Positions 23,264 through 37,405 of a DNA stretch of 64,000 nt are shown here, in pieces. The notes beneath the pieces are model-generated. The model was not told where the DNA came from. It was given only the letters and a program-made list of their open reading frames with translations, and ran no database searches. Each line of letters begins with the position of its first letter. The first letter of the stretch is position 1. Made by a program: the position numbers and the translations under genes. The stretch is taken from contig CM052360.1 in the NCBI GenBank assembly GCA_028551475.1, forward strand, positions 17,720,501 to 17,784,500. Direction: 5' to 3'. This stretch comes from Casuarina equisetifolia (taxonomy: Eukaryota; Streptophyta; Magnoliopsida; Fagales; Casuarinaceae).

Positions 23264-24761
23264 AAGATGAAGTACATGGAGCACCCACAGTAGAGATAGC
23301 TTTCTTCCCGCCTCTTGCAACATGTAAAAGAACTTAGAAGGCGTCGTAGAGAAACAAAATTCTTGTATTTAGAATCTTCTATAACTCCTTAGCAACATAT
23401 TCTATTGCTTGTTTGAGATTGTTCTACACTAAATTGCATTCAAACTTCCAAAAGATCGAGAAACCAAGAGCAGGCTTCTAAACCAAGAAGTTCGTTTAAA
23501 GCAAAACATTTTCCCTCGAGATGTTCTGTTAAATTAGCATTCACCGTGAGGAAGACACTTAACTAGAATTGGGAAAAAAATGAATTACTCGGACATTAAA
23601 ATACTAATTAGAATTGAGAAAAGAGGAAGTACTTCGACATTAAAATACTAGGAATTAAAGTGCGAATGCTGTCTCGAACACAACATTTTTGTTAGTTAGT
23701 CATGGGTAATTAAACTTTCATCGTGATGCCCTACCATCTTTGATAAGTAGACCAGAAACAGAACTCTTTCAGTTACTTGCTGTCTCCCAAGACCTTCGTT
23801 CTGCAGGAGCAGCTTGTTTATTGAGGTTCAAAATCAGTTGCAGGGTGATATCTTCAGAAAACTGAAAGGAAGGCAAATGACAATAAGACAGAATTAAGAA
23901 TCTTCTCTTAGTTTTGAATAGCAGTTCTCACAACCTTAACATCCCATTTATGGACAATGTCACATGGATTTGTTTCTCTTGAGAGGTCTAGGATTCAATT
24001 AGGCCTTATGTCCGGTTCTGGTGTATCACAGGGACCCGAGATTTATTAATAATGATGAATATAATGAAACATGTTCGGTTGATCATAGGTTGGGAGTTGC
24101 GGTGGACAGGAAGCGGAGTTTAAAATTACCAGAGCTCTGTTTTAGAATACACTATTTATTCTTCCTCCATCCAATTTAGTAGAAATTAGTGGTCTACTGG
24201 CATCACTGGCAGGTCTGCTTGAAGCACACTCAAGTTTTTACAACACAGCCCATCTCCTTCAATGCTGTTGAAAACTTCAATGGCTTCCTAATTCAAGTGC
24301 CTTACGAAACAAAATGTTGCATCCCAAATGAGATCGAGAGAGAACAAGCTATGCCGAACAGCCTATAATAGCTGTATCTGATTTATACAACTACAGCCCT
24401 TGGTATAAGAGCTCTCTACTTTATCAACCTTGAAATGCCTATTGAAGAGACCATCACCGAAGCTGCAGGCAACTGAAAAGGCAGCGGGTGAGCGGCGTGT
24501 AACCATATTCATGGCCTTGTACAATCCTACAGAAGCCTCAAAATGGACAAACATGCTAAACAGCGCTCCACACCTGCCCTTCACCTTACACAGACTGGTG
24601 TTGAATTCGAAGATCATGACGTTGTAATGCAATGCATCTGAAAATGATCAGACAAGCTCACAGTGCACCACCTCGCGCTTCACTTTGCATGAATTGCTTG
24701 AAATCAAATTCTATCTCTTCATTTTGCACGAAGTGCTCCATCTAAAGAAGGCTCTATTTAC
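23264..24761. other. Intergenic DNA between SAUR and MRL1 genes
   Basis: No gene recognised. Two short opposed frames at 24363-24632 have no known motif. Confidence 0.5.
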
Positions 24762-24767
24762 TTTATT
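24762..24767 (-). terminator. Poly(A) signal candidate for MRL1
   Basis: AATAAA on the minus strand, about 200 bases after the MRL1 stop codon, a normal distance for a plant 3' UTR. Confidence 0.4.
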
Positions 24768-24965
24768 TGCCTCAGGTCACACTCTTCCGCAGTCTGTGGA
24801 AAAAAGGTTCTGACATCTATGGAGTGTCAATCTTCAAAAATGGAGTGGTAGGTTAGGCTTAGGGGAATCAATAGACGGAAGTGTTAGTAGCATCAGCTTC
24901 TGCAAGTAGAATTGCGTGTGTACCATGAAGCTATCAGCTGGTAGGAATGAATACATATTACCATC

Positions 24966-27297
24966 TTAATCCAGAGACAGATTTCCAGTTCGAATGTCAC
25001 GCTGCTGATCGATGATCCCTTTTCCTAATCGTGACTGTGATGAGCTCCAATCTCCAGTTCTCCCACTGAAAGGAGAAGTGAGCTTAGGCTGAAACCATCT
25101 TTTCAGGACTAGCCCATTTATTCTAATTTTTCCGTATGATTCATTCCCTTGGTAATGTAATCCAACTCTTCTAAGTAACGCAGTGACTGCCTGGCTAACC
25201 CTGTCGTGGAAATAACAAAAAAAACAAGTCAATCAAGAGACATAACGGATCTGGCAGCAGGGAGCAAAAGGAAAGCATTGATACTTTGGGTAAATTAATT
25301 TCTTCAAAGCATGCAATTTGGACGCAAACCAAGTACATGGGAAGGCTGCAAAAGACAATCACAGAAGTCTACAGAGGAAACCCACAGTTCCACAAAACAC
25401 CTTTAAAGGCACCCAGCTCATATGCAATATGACTAATTAACTTTAGACTTAGCCTGTAATAAGTATGAAACGAACAGGTTCCTTAAAGAACTACTCGCTA
25501 ACATTGTCTTTCACAATAGGACCGGTATAATCTGTGCTCCAAGGTGATGGCAAGTGACTCCTTTCCAATAAATTTTTTTTGAAATGGAACATTTTGGAAG
25601 AAACCTGCATTGACAACCCAATGCCAAGTAGAAAGTGAAACGCAACTATTAAGTTAAAGTGAGGATGAGCACCGTTTGGGATTCTTGTCATTACCATGAT
25701 GCAGGTAAAATATTAAGTAATGATATCCAACATAGAAGGCAACCTTGAGCTAGTTAAAAACTGTGTGATCTTTAATTTGGGAAAATAAGAGACTTACGAA
25801 AATAATTTGCCAAGTGACCAGTTCCATCTCATTTTTCATTAAAAAGGTAAGATAATGTTAACAATACAAATATATGCCATTAAAAGCAACTCGCACCATA
25901 ACCTTAAGATAGCTATCATGCACTCTTTTGCTCTGAGATTGCTCTCTATTCAAGTATATCTAACAATTCCCAGGAATATGTACTCGTCCCTGAAATATCT
26001 AGAAGAAATGGCCAATCTTTTAGGAGTGACCAAATAAAGTAGATGCAGAACTAAGCCCATTGGATTTTTGGATGGAAATGTAACTGTTAATCAATATAAA
26101 ATGTTACGCTGGCGACTATTTGGTCCTTCAAACCCAATAGCAACGGTATCTAGGCATTTTGTCACTTTTGCTATTTGTAGCACAAGTTATGTAATCTTGG
26201 CTATAGGCTCAAATACTTTTGTGCATGAACCAAGTTAACCGACCACATATGTCTAAAGGTGCTTCACCAAGATATAAGATACTAATGTTGAAATTAAAAT
26301 ATTTGCCATTGCATATTGTAGTTAGCAAGCAAGCTCTTCTCACCTTCCTGCAAGATCTATTGTCCTCTCCCCCTTTTGAGACATAAAATTTGTCTTTTCC
26401 ACAGGCAGTAAAATGTTTACGTTAGGTAACTTTGCACCTGCAAAATTTTGAGGCAGAGGAATTTATGAATTTGTATGATATGATTTAAATCAAAGTCCAA
26501 CGTCCAAATTTTTAATACAATTAGAGGATTACATATTTGAGCATAATCCTCACTCAGAAAAGATATCAATAGAACAAAAGGGCACTGCTCCCACTTTGAG
26601 ATGTTTAATGGGACACCAAAGACAAAATTGTAAAAGTCAAAGTTACTTCATCAGTTTATAACTTAGCAGAACTACATCATGATCCCACTCAATTCACATA
26701 AAGCAATATGGGAAACCAAAGACAAAATTGTAAAAATCAAAGTTACTTCATCTTGGCAAGTTTATAGGTTAGCAGAACTACATAATGATCCGACTCAATT
26801 CACATAAAGCAATATGGAAACAAACCGGACACAACAAATTGCATAACACACTTCAGTGAATTACTTTAGCTTATTTTTACATGTAATGTTTATCACCGCA
26901 AGCTATGTTGTCTCATGGTAGGAGTAAATGTCTGTTATGACGTTTGTTAAAATGAAAGCAGTGAATCACTTAACTGGGTTATTTACACTAAAGGCAGCAA
27001 AGCTGACATTCACCTAAACTTCTATACCTGTACAAGTGTCTTCTCTAATTTCTGATACAATTTCACAAATTCATTCAATTACATTACCTTATGAAATACA
27101 ACTAACTCATAGGTCAAATCTGAAAAAGCAAATTTCAAAAAAAGAAATTTAGATATCATTACCAGCAGCAAGCCGATGCTTGAGACCTTTCAAAACTGTC
27201 AAGAGGTAGACCTGGCAAATTTTAATACAATTTCAGAACGTTGAATTCAAAAGTTATCATAGCACATGTTCCTTGCTCAAAATTTGTGTGCATGTCA

Positions 27298-27339
<42 letters not shown>

Positions 27340-30300
27340 GCATAGATTCTTAAGATCCATAGACAATTGTAACAATTAACAAAAAGACAAACCAGAAAGC
27401 ATCTAAAATGTCTGGTTGCCCAAACTGAAAGGTTTCAGCACCAAACTATGATACTTCGGAAAGTTCAATGGTTCATAGAATCATAAGACATAACGTGTTC
27501 CAAGTTTTCTTCACAAAGCATATTGTTGAGTTTCATATCCCCTTTCCTATCCCTCCCCTCCTCTCTGCTCTTCCTTTTGGAAAGCTCAATCTGGTATAAT
27601 ACTTCTATAACAGCAATTCAGAACTTGTGTGGCAGAAATATCACCACAAATATATTTTCTCCAATGTTAGAGAGACAAGCTCACCTCAGCCGTATGAATC
27701 TGCAAGTTCCTTACATCAACAACAATGGGACTCTCTTTAAAGGATGTACATGGAACAATTCCAAGCGAAGCAGCTTCCTATAATTTGATAACAATATTGG
27801 ATGATCTCTTAGGAAGTTTTCATAATAAGCATGATTTTGGAATAGAATCAACAGCAGCTACTACCGACCTCAACTAATGAAAATGCACGTGGATCATATT
27901 CCCCAAACCCATCTATTATTGAAGAGAGGCTTGAGCGTCTTGATGGGTCAACACTCACTCCCAGATTCTCGATGAGTTTATTTTTCAATGTTGCATCATA
28001 AGGAAGTTTCAGGCATCCCAGAACTTGTGATAAAACTTCAGTTGTAGGCATTACACCAGCTACGATTGTTTCACGGTATACCATTAAGGCCATTGATGTC
28101 CTGAAGAAAGCAAGGAAACAAGGTGTAGTGGAATAAAAAATACTTTAGAAATGTATTAGCTTAATGGCACAGTTCATGATAAATGCAAGCATTGTAGATA
28201 ACTATCATAATCACAAGTTGTATTCAACTGCAAAGTATGGAAAAAATAATGAAAAGCTTCTCTAATATATTCACCTCAAATTACTTGGTTCAGTCTATAC
28301 CATATATATGCTGCTTTTTGATTGCTTGTGATTCAAGCATGGTGAATAGAACATTTGCAATGGTCAAAAAGACACATACCATTTATTATCAACATGTGGT
28401 CGCCCTGATCCAAAAGACAGAACAGGTTCACCAAGTGTGCAAGCTTTCTCAAATCCACGTAAGCAGATACCTTCAAATATAAGAAATTTAAAGGATTATT
28501 AAAATTCATCATCCGCAAGACAGCTATGCAATTGAATATGAAAATTTTTAACCAATGAAAACAGGAACAAGATTGAGCCAGAAAATAACCCGAATCTATG
28601 ACTCCTTATCTTAGAGCTCAAACAAAAATCAAACTCATTCAAAAGAAGCCACAAAAAATACTACAACTTGTATGTCAAAAACATTATCTGAACTTCTACA
28701 AGTTTGATCTCCCACATCCTCTTACAGGTATCTAAAAAGGACACAACTCTATATTCAGATGCTGTAAGCAATACAAGGAAACCTATATCATATTTCGAGA
28801 AAATATGCAGCCCTACATCTCTTAATGAATCACTCTACTCAGTTTCTTGGCAATCAATCTAGGCCAATCTATAAGTTGCTAATTATGCCCACTTCGGATC
28901 AAACGGAAGATAATGGATAGGACGTATGGCTCTATGAATGAACATCTCATTGTTCTTTTTAACACATTAAAAATCTCCAGGAAAAGATTAGGTGGACTGC
29001 CAAATGAAGTCAACAATTACCTTAAATGAGCTAATATATGGATGCAAATGCAATAGAATTATCTTTTGCCACTAACCTTCAGTGTTAGTGTAATTATTTG
29101 AGGAGCCTTTCATACCAAGACTTACTACCTAATTTGTTTTGAATCAAATTTGAGAATAATGTGAAAATGAGACAGAGAAAACAATGGGGAAATTAAGTTG
29201 AGGGAAAATAAGATAGGATAAAGAATTAGCAACCCATGAACTTACCAACTATGCATCTAGACATAACAAGGTTAAGGATTATCCCATCCTTTTTGGCTTG
29301 AGAAAAGAGCATAAGGCCTGCTTCTAGATCATCCTTTCTATAAAACAAAGGTCAAAACAACACAACGTTTACAATTGAATAGTTTTTAGATCACCGACAA
29401 GTTGGAAATGTAAGATTAGAAATTTTTGTAGAATTTAACAAAACAAAACACGCATACTTTTCACTCGCCACTATGAGTATGGAATAGGTGATGCTGTTAG
29501 GGCACAGTCCAAGTTCCTTCATTTCAGATAGAACTTCCATGGCCTTTGGTAGTTGATCTCCATCACCTGCAATGATTTTTATAGCATGATTTCCAGAAAA
29601 TCCTCATCGTGCTCAAAATCAGATCATCTTCAGAAACAAAAGCAACTGATATGGACATACACAGGGCAGTGATCAAAGCATTCACTGTTGAAATAGTTTG
29701 CTTCATTTTCATAGATTTGAGATCCTCATACAGCTCCAATGCTTTTTTCCAGTTTTTGGCCTGAATCAAGGATAAGGAAACTTCTTACCGTCACTTCTAA
29801 AACAATATTACAGAACTACAAGAAGAGACATACATTGCTACATGCTCCCATCAAAGAGCTATATGATACAATCCCACTCTCTATTCCTTTAACCCTGGCT
29901 TCTTGTAATATTTCAAAGGCAGCATCCAGCTTTCCAGCATGGCCTGCAACATCTATTAGTGCACTGATAAACATCTGCATAGAAGACCAAAAGTTAAGTG
30001 ATTGCCCGCTTGTGAATGCAAATCAATTTTTTGAACAGAGAAAAGCAAGAACCAAACTCGCAAATGGAGATATATATTGCCAGTCCTCTTCCACAATCTT
30101 AAAGAAAATGGATGGTTTACCCTACAGTAAAATTGCTTTCATTTTCCAGACCCTTCTCATAGAGAGTAACTAAATTTTAAGAAGTTAACAATACTATAAT
30201 CACTTCTCCACCGTTACATATTGAAAGTTGAGTGAAACAGGTAAGACTAGCAAAAGTACCTCATCTGGTACCACACCCTTCCTATTCATGTCATTGTACA

Positions 30301-33300
30301 CATTTGAAGCAAATTCCCAATCACCAGTTTGGCTGCAGCAATTAACAGCAATGGTGTAAACATCTGGCGTGCCCTTAATGTTATATTGATGAATCATCTC
30401 ATACACTTCTCGTGCTCGATCAACCTATAATCATATCAATTATAAGATACTGACAAAAAGGGTGAATACTACAATAGAGATTTCAGGTGAAACACATGCC
30501 TAATAACTGGAAAGAAAATGACAAAACAGTTCTTCTGACATGCAAAACAAAAAAAACAAAAAAAACAAAAACAAAAACAAAAACAAAGAAACACACCTGA
30601 CCAGCATTTGCACATGCTTTAATTAAAGCACCTATAGTGACATGATCAGGGTCAATAGGCTGTGTCTCAGCCCCCATTTCTGCTAACACATCAAAAGCAC
30701 GATCTACTGCCCCAGATTGACCACATGCAGTAATAAGTGCATTGAATACAACTCGGTCTGGCTTCACGTTCTACTGCATAGAAGATCCATTTAGCACGAA
30801 GCAAAAAAAAAAAGAAAAAAGCAAGCCACCAAATCCTTGCTCAAATAAAAGCATAAAAGTGACAACATAATTCACTCACATCAACAATATAGAAACCAGA
30901 TAAAATCTGCGTACAACATTACCTTAGACCGCATTATCCCATAAGCGCCAAATGCCTTAGCCACTTGTCCAGCTCTGCCACAACCATCAATAAGGGCTCC
31001 ATATGTGTGAACATTTGGTTCTACTCCCACATTAACCATCTCATGAAAAACCTAGGAAAAGGACTCTGATGAATTTAAGGAATGAAGAAAGCCTATAACA
31101 AGAAATATGACAATATTGTATTCGAACACAAAATCTAAACAGAGGATATCCAAGAGACTTGATAATTACACCTCTCAAAAGCACGCATTCAACAAATTGT
31201 TCCTAAGTCAGAAGGGGAAAGGGAGCTTCTTTTTTAATTTGCCAGGGATGACCCTATGTTTCCCTAGCCACTGTTTCTTTACTTATCAGAAAAAGGCAAG
31301 AAAAAGATTTTTGGAAAGACATGTCAAAATGAAAGATAGGCTGGGCACATTCCTTTTCTCCAGCCAGTCAAATGTCTCAATTTTTCTTGACCTCTTTCTA
31401 AGACTTTTACACCCATTATGAGTTTAGGAGAACTTTAATTACTGACTGTAAGATTTCAGCTTCAAGTTTCTCAAATAGCAAATAGCAAAGATAAGTACAC
31501 AAACAGATTTTCTTTCTAGTTATGGATTGCCAGATCTAGCTGGTGGTCAGAGCAAATATCATATAACACAGATCAAGATAACATTTTTTGTACCCACAGA
31601 AGCTTCTTCAAAATGACATAATGTAAGGGAGTAAATCGAGTAAGAAAACAGTTAAAGATCGTACGTATAAATGGTAATATTAATTAAAAGAAACCAAGAA
31701 GGAGTACCATACTTCAAACATTGCATCAACTTTCCCACTTTTAGCACAAGTTGATATCAGAGTTGTGTAAAGTTTGCAATCTGCTTTCAGTCCAGCCTTC
31801 TGGACAAGTTGCGAAACTCGGAAAGCTCCTACATGCACAAAATATGCATCATGAAATCAAAGCACAATGATAACAAACAATAAACAACTACAACACAAAA
31901 CAAAGAATAATAATAAAGGAACTTACCCTCTAAATCTTGAGCACTTGAGCACACTGACAAAAGCATATTAAACGTACTCAATGTTGGATTAAGTATCAGC
32001 TTTGTGAAACGAAAAGCTTCATTTACAGCCTTCTGACTTTTGCACTTTTCAAAAAACTTTACGTGATAAACCTGAAACCAAAGAATTGAATGAATTAGAT
32101 AGGTTCCAAGTTTAGAGAGATCAACCTAATTCAACAATGCATGTGAACAAGCTGCGTAACACATAAAGAAACAATTACGTTGCCAAAATGATACAGCTAC
32201 AAGCTTACCTTGTTCATATCTAACAAACCACTTCGTTCCATACCTTCAAGCAATTCTACGCACTCAGTTAACCTAATACACCCACATCACAGAGAATAAG
32301 CTCCTAGATTATAAAAATAACACATTAATAGAGAAAGACAAGTACCCGCGGTATCATAATTTAGGGATACAGAACCGTGCTTCCCCGCTTATGCATTTCA
32401 AGTCAAACTTGCGATTTTAGGAAATAGTATTCTATAAGGTTCCTTTGTCAATGATACGTAAACAAATTGAACAGAAAATTTGCTTACCTTCCGGCCTTTA
32501 GCAATCGATTGTAAGCACTAATGTCTTCTGAAGGATGCTTTTTGTCAGTAACATGCTTCCCATTTGGGTCAGGGAACTGGGGCAAACTTTTATTACTTTT
32601 TTGAGAAATACGTTCAATCTTCCTGTCTCTTGGAAATCCATTGTCATTCCCAGAACCTCTTCGTCTGTGGGGAAGACCTTCTTTATAATTTGCAATGGGT
32701 ACTTTTCCTTGCACATATTCTGAATAAACAAACACCCTTTATACAAAGTCAGCACACTGATGAAAGTGATAAATTCTGGACTATCTGCTACATATGGAAG
32801 AAAGTCAACAAAGAAGAAACATAATGCTCAAAGAACAAAATTCATAGAAACAGATAAAGTTTGTGTATTATCTATGGCATTACCCGCAGTCTGAAGAGAA
32901 ACCTGTCCTGACAATTCTGCTCCTCTTAGTGCATTGTTCCTCCTTAATGAAGAGTATTTATTCCTATTTAGGGAAGTGGCATAAGAAAATGATTTTAAAG
33001 TGCTTGAACTCGCTGAAGATTTTGTCGCGGATCCATTTGCCTCGTAGAATATGTGAAGCTCTTCTCTAACCGATTCTCCATGAGAGATATTATAATTGAT
33101 TTTTTTACCCTCTTCAACAGGTTTATCATTTGCTTTGTTATATGCATTCGTTTCTGCAGGTGAATTATTTACCACAAGGGAAGCAGCATTAAGCTTAATA
33201 TTATCCTCTTGTATCGGCAACTCCACATCAGAAGCAATTACTTCTTCATGTCCTTCCACTTGTGATGCGGTCATTTCTTTGGAAAGCGTAAGATGTTGTC

Positions 33301-34505
33301 CCGCACAAGGATCAAAAACAGTTCCATCTTTATGCGAAGGATCAGTAACGCTGGATAGAATATCAGAACCAGGTGCCAGTAATGTTTCAGTGACAAAAGC
33401 CTCTTCATCCATCAAAGCAGACATCTGAAGCAGCAATGGGGCCTGTTCATCCTCAGAAGGATAGATGCTGTCACCGATTTTATCCCTTAACCGGCTCCTT
33501 TCTTTACCCTTGTGAAGCTTTCCGAAACCCAGAATCTGATGGTCGAATACCCAGTTCACAACATCTCGTCCCAGTTCCAATAAGGCAAAATTGGGAGGCC
33601 GCGACACCTATAATCAGCATAAATAAGAACAGGCCAGGCCATTAGCTGATTTTTATTTTTAAAACTTACCGAATTATTAAATCCTAATTATATTCCAATG
33701 CTCGATCAATCAATGGTCCATAATTGCTCGACACCATAAAATCGTCTTCATCTCATAGCAGTTAAGAGAATTATGTCTTTGGCAGTTTATTAAAACCAGA
33801 CAGAAAGAAACATCTTTGGATAAAGGGATGTGATGGAAAAGTAGCTAAAATTTTTCCAAGCAATAAATAATCAGATGTAGCAACGCATAACTAGCAGCCC
33901 AGTACCCATCCAGCCAAGGAGAAAAAAATGAAAGAATAGGCGATTAAGATAATTTTCACTTCAAAAGTTATTGATCTCCATCAATTTTTTGGCTAATCAG
34001 TGACGTCTACCTCATTACTTAAGTTCCTTTTTCGGTTAGTAATGCTCAAAGTTCCTGCTCTTCTAACAAACTGCCTCACGCATCTTCTAAGAGAGCACAT
34101 TAATTAACCATCAATGAGGCTTATAAGGCAAAGAATTCAGATAATGGAGTCCTCGAAATGTACAATAATCAGTTCACGGACCTCTCTAACGTTCTTCTTT
34201 CTTCTATAGCGATTCAACAGGACGACAGAGACGGCAGAGAAGGTGGCCAGGGCGACGACGACGATGAGGACCGAAGAGTGAGACTCCAGAGAAGCTCTGA
34301 ATAGAAAGCGTGGAGGCTGGACACGAAGCCCCAGGTTTCGGTGTTTCCTCCGGGCATGAAGAGAGCCGGCCGGGGGCCTCAAAGCGTAGGCATTCCCGAG
34401 GAAGTCTCTGCGGACTAACCGAAGATTGGAACAGAATGAAGAAGAGAAGGCAGTGCATGGTATTAGGATTAGAGTTTGGGACTTCGAAGAGATAGCCAAG
34501 TCCAT
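24966..34505 (-). CDS. MRL1: PPR protein MRL1, chloroplast rbcL mRNA maturation/stability factor
   Basis: MRL1 is a conserved plastid PPR protein that protects the processed 5' end of rbcL mRNA. Nineteen exons (minus, 5' to 3'): 34505-34182, 33607-32884, 32719-32488, 32272-32209, 32071-31927, 31828-31713, 31051-30923, 30770-30597, 30424-30260, 29974-29834, 29760-29661, 29566-29458, 29337-29246, 28470-28380, 28100-27869, 27777-27685, 27211-27163, 26437-26344, 25200-24966. All junctions are GT-AG and keep frame; total 1102 aa, near the roughly 1090 aa I recall for the Arabidopsis protein. The N-terminus is Arg/Ser-rich, transit-peptide-like, with a hydrophobic stretch at 78-97. A long acidic variable region follows, then PPR repeats (from about 480, for example NVHTYGALIDGCGRAGQV) and a conserved C-terminus ending RTGNLSLD. 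Start: an upstream in-frame ATG at 34649 would read through a TC repeat and is less likely. Confidence 0.95.
26610..26817 (-). repeat. Two-copy 100-bp tandem repeat in MRL1 intron 17
   Basis: The units at 26610-26709 and 26710-26817 (both with CCAAAGACAAAATTGTAAAA) are about 93% alike by eye; the second carries a small insertion near 26757. The intron runs from 26438 to 27162. Confidence 0.85.
27301..27335. repeat. (AG)n microsatellite in MRL1 intron 16
   Basis: A pure 35-base dinucleotide run between exons 16 and 17. Confidence 0.9.
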
Positions 34506-34518
34506 GAATTGCCACACA

Positions 34519-34537
34519 GAGAGAGAGAGAGAGAGAG
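34519..34537 (-). repeat. (TC)n tract in MRL1 5' leader
   Basis: A CT-rich repeat on the transcribed strand, directly upstream of the chosen ATG. Pyrimidine-rich leaders are common in plant genes. Confidence 0.7.
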
Positions 34538-34559
34538 GATAGGGAGGAGGAGGAGGAAG

Positions 34560-36650
34560 AATAGTGATCCAAAGAGTGAGAGAAACGACCTCTGGCTTTG
34601 GTTTTTGCTGATCCAAATGTTGCTCACGTGGCATAGTTCCTGCTTTCATAACGGTCGTTGTTTATCCTTTGAGCCCATTGTTTTCATTTTTCATTTTTTT
34701 CATTTTTTTCCCCTTTTTAATATTTGTCCTAATTCTTGGAATTCATTTTGAAAAATTTTCAATTATAAAAATTAGGTGGAATATTTATTTTATAGTGATT
34801 GATTTTCAATGTTGACTTTTATTTTCTTTTTAGGGAATTATTTTTCTTGTTTTTAATCTACGCAATATATTTTACTAAAGAATACCATCATAATTTTTTT
34901 TTTTGTTTGGAGGGTTCTCCCACTGCAGAGACCCCAATATATATATATAGAACTCGAAGTACGATAAACTTAACCTTTGGAGATTACTTGTTGACATATT
35001 TTATAAATTGTAAGGAAAAAGATTCGACAAAAACTATGCCTTACAGAAATAGACATTCATTGAGACAAAATGATTCCTACAACTTTGTGGATTAAGCCTT
35101 TTAAGACATTCATCAGTGATCAGGTCTACAGAAAATGTCAAAGAGAAACATGAATTAAATGATTTGGTTAAGTAGTTAAGGATAATTAGAGGGAAACCGA
35201 GAGAAGTTTAGAGGTAGGTATAGGGAAATGGAGATGTGATAACTTGAGATTTATGGTGTGCTTGGATAGTGAGAAATATGACCAACTATGGGCTGGAAAG
35301 AGCGAGTCAATTTCTGTGCATTCATTTGGAGGGGAAAGGAGCATACTGGTGTTGAAGTGTCCTCTTAAGAATGTACTTTAAACTTGTATACTTTGGTAAT
35401 AAAGCCTAGTTTCTTTTTTAAAATTGGTTTGTAAAAAATAATATTTACTTCAAAAAAATCAATAAAATTTTAAACAATATAAAATAATTCATACTATTTT
35501 AACATGTCCTTTTACAAATGATATATATCACAAATTACTTTTGTTACAAATTTGTCTTCTATTATTATATTAAAAAAATAATCTTATAAGGAAAGGGTAT
35601 ATGTTTATTTTTAAAATAATTTTTTTAAAAAGTAAATAATATAAGACAATAATCATTATGCTTAACACACTTTGTCTCTGTAAGTGTGAAACCTTTCGTT
35701 AATAAGTAGCTGCCAAGGGCCTCTTTCCCTCTTTGGGCTTTTGGGTGGTTGGCCCCTCAAGCTCTGCAGCTGAGTCGGATCCTGATGAAGGCCCACGACC
35801 CGTTTTCTACCCACTTCTTGTCTTCTATGTCTCATCTCACCAGCACACGTCGCATCCGCCTGAGAAGCTATAATTGAATTGCATTAGACATGTACCTAGA
35901 AAGTTACCTTGATTAACGGTTTATTAGGAAGATATCGGGCATGAAAAGATCTTTAGCTGTAGTAACTCCAATGATCCCATAATCATTGCCACTAGCTGAC
36001 AAGACAAATTACATGATTTCATAGTAGATGGTAGGCATGCCCCTGCTGAATGCAATAACACGACAATAGCCTCTGCTGGATCTGTTGCCGGCTGCAAAGT
36101 CCTTCAAGTGTTCGAGGGGAAGAGCAAAGTAATAAGTTTCGGGAGTTCTTTAGATCTTTGTAATGACACTCAATCCCAGGTAAGAGAGTGATACTTATGC
36201 TCTTATAAGTCTTGGGCGTTTCTTTTTTTCAATGAATCCTTTTGGAAACATAATAGATTAAGTTAGATAAGTCTTTCACCGGTAAATTATAGGTACTTTT
36301 TTTTTGGTTCCATTGTTAGATTTTGTTGTCTAATATTCTCTGCATTTTAAATTCATCTTTTTACCAACAAAGGACTAATTCATTTTTAAAATTAAGTTAA
36401 ATTATATTAATGAAAAACTAACTTTAATATTATAAAAAAAAAAAAAACTTGGATCCATATCTTTTGAAAAAGTTTTATTGAGGAGAAGGTTGGAGAAGAC
36501 ATATATGACATGTTATAGGTACTTTTTTCTCTAATGATGGGTTATGCGATTTGACATAATCTTGAAAATAAACTAATTTTTCATCAGTAAAAAGTCAAAC
36601 TTGTATTATAAAAAATATTAGGCAATAAAATCTCACAAAAAAGATAATAA
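34560..36650. other. AT-rich intergenic DNA
   Basis: No gene recognised. A less AT-rich patch at about 35700-35870 stands out but holds no open frame with a known motif. The first part is the promoter side of MRL1. Confidence 0.5.
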
Positions 36651-36654
36651 TTAT

Positions 36655-37405
36655 AACATACTTTATAAGCTTTTTCAACCCATTTTTTAAAAAGTAATGA
36701 ATTTAAAACTTTTACATAATGTATTGTTCATTAAAAACAGAAGATGTTATTGTTGATGTGATTTCGACAATGGCATAAACAACTAGTTTTCGGCATATTA
36801 TTTTGGACATACATGGCTTCTCTATCCATTCCTAGAGATTACTTAATAATATCTAGATGCATTTACATTGACACAACTTTAATATCAAATGCCAACAAAC
36901 ATAATAGCATAATGACATACTACCAAAATTTCATCAAATTGGTTTTTATTTATAATGTATCTTATAAGTCTTTTTAACTTATCTTATTAGTAAAGAATTT
37001 TGAAAAGAAATAGATCTAAAACTTTCACATAATGTATTATTAATTAAGGACCAAAGATGTCATTGCCCATGTAATCACTTCCACAATGGCATAAACAACT
37101 TGGTTTGGGCATATTGTATTTGACATGCTTGGCTCCTCTGTCCATTCCAAGAGACTACTTAAGATTATCTAAATGCATTTACACTAATACAACTTCGAGC
37201 AACCACTTGCGGTTCTGCATCCGACCTTATCAAATGTCAACAAACTAAGGACCAAAGATGTCATTGCTGATGTTATCGCCTCCACAATGGCACAAACAGC
37301 TAGGTTTCGGCTTATTGTATTGGACATCTAAATGCGTTTACATTAGTACAACTCCAAGCAATCATTTGCGGTCCTGTATCCAACCTTATCAAATGTCAAC
37401 AAAAA
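36655..37405 (+). repeat. Diverged three-copy direct repeat
   Basis: Three related copies in the same orientation: about 36660-36900, about 36960-37245, and a shorter one at about 37246-37404. Shared landmarks include CATAATGTATT, GATGTCATTG, CACAATGGCA and the tail CCTTATCAAATGTCAACAAA (37227-37246 and 37385-37404). The middle copy carries GAGACTACTTAA and the first copy GAGATTACTTAA at the same place. No coding capacity was seen. Confidence 0.75.

Noticed and set aside
27301..27335. GA/AG runs (also 18798-18832, 34519-34537) as regulatory GAGA sites
   Set aside because: Ordinary microsatellites; one lies in an intron and nothing supports a binding role.
27848..34649. Separate small genes for each open piece on the minus strand
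   Set aside because: They join through GT-AG junctions in consistent phase into one PPR protein.
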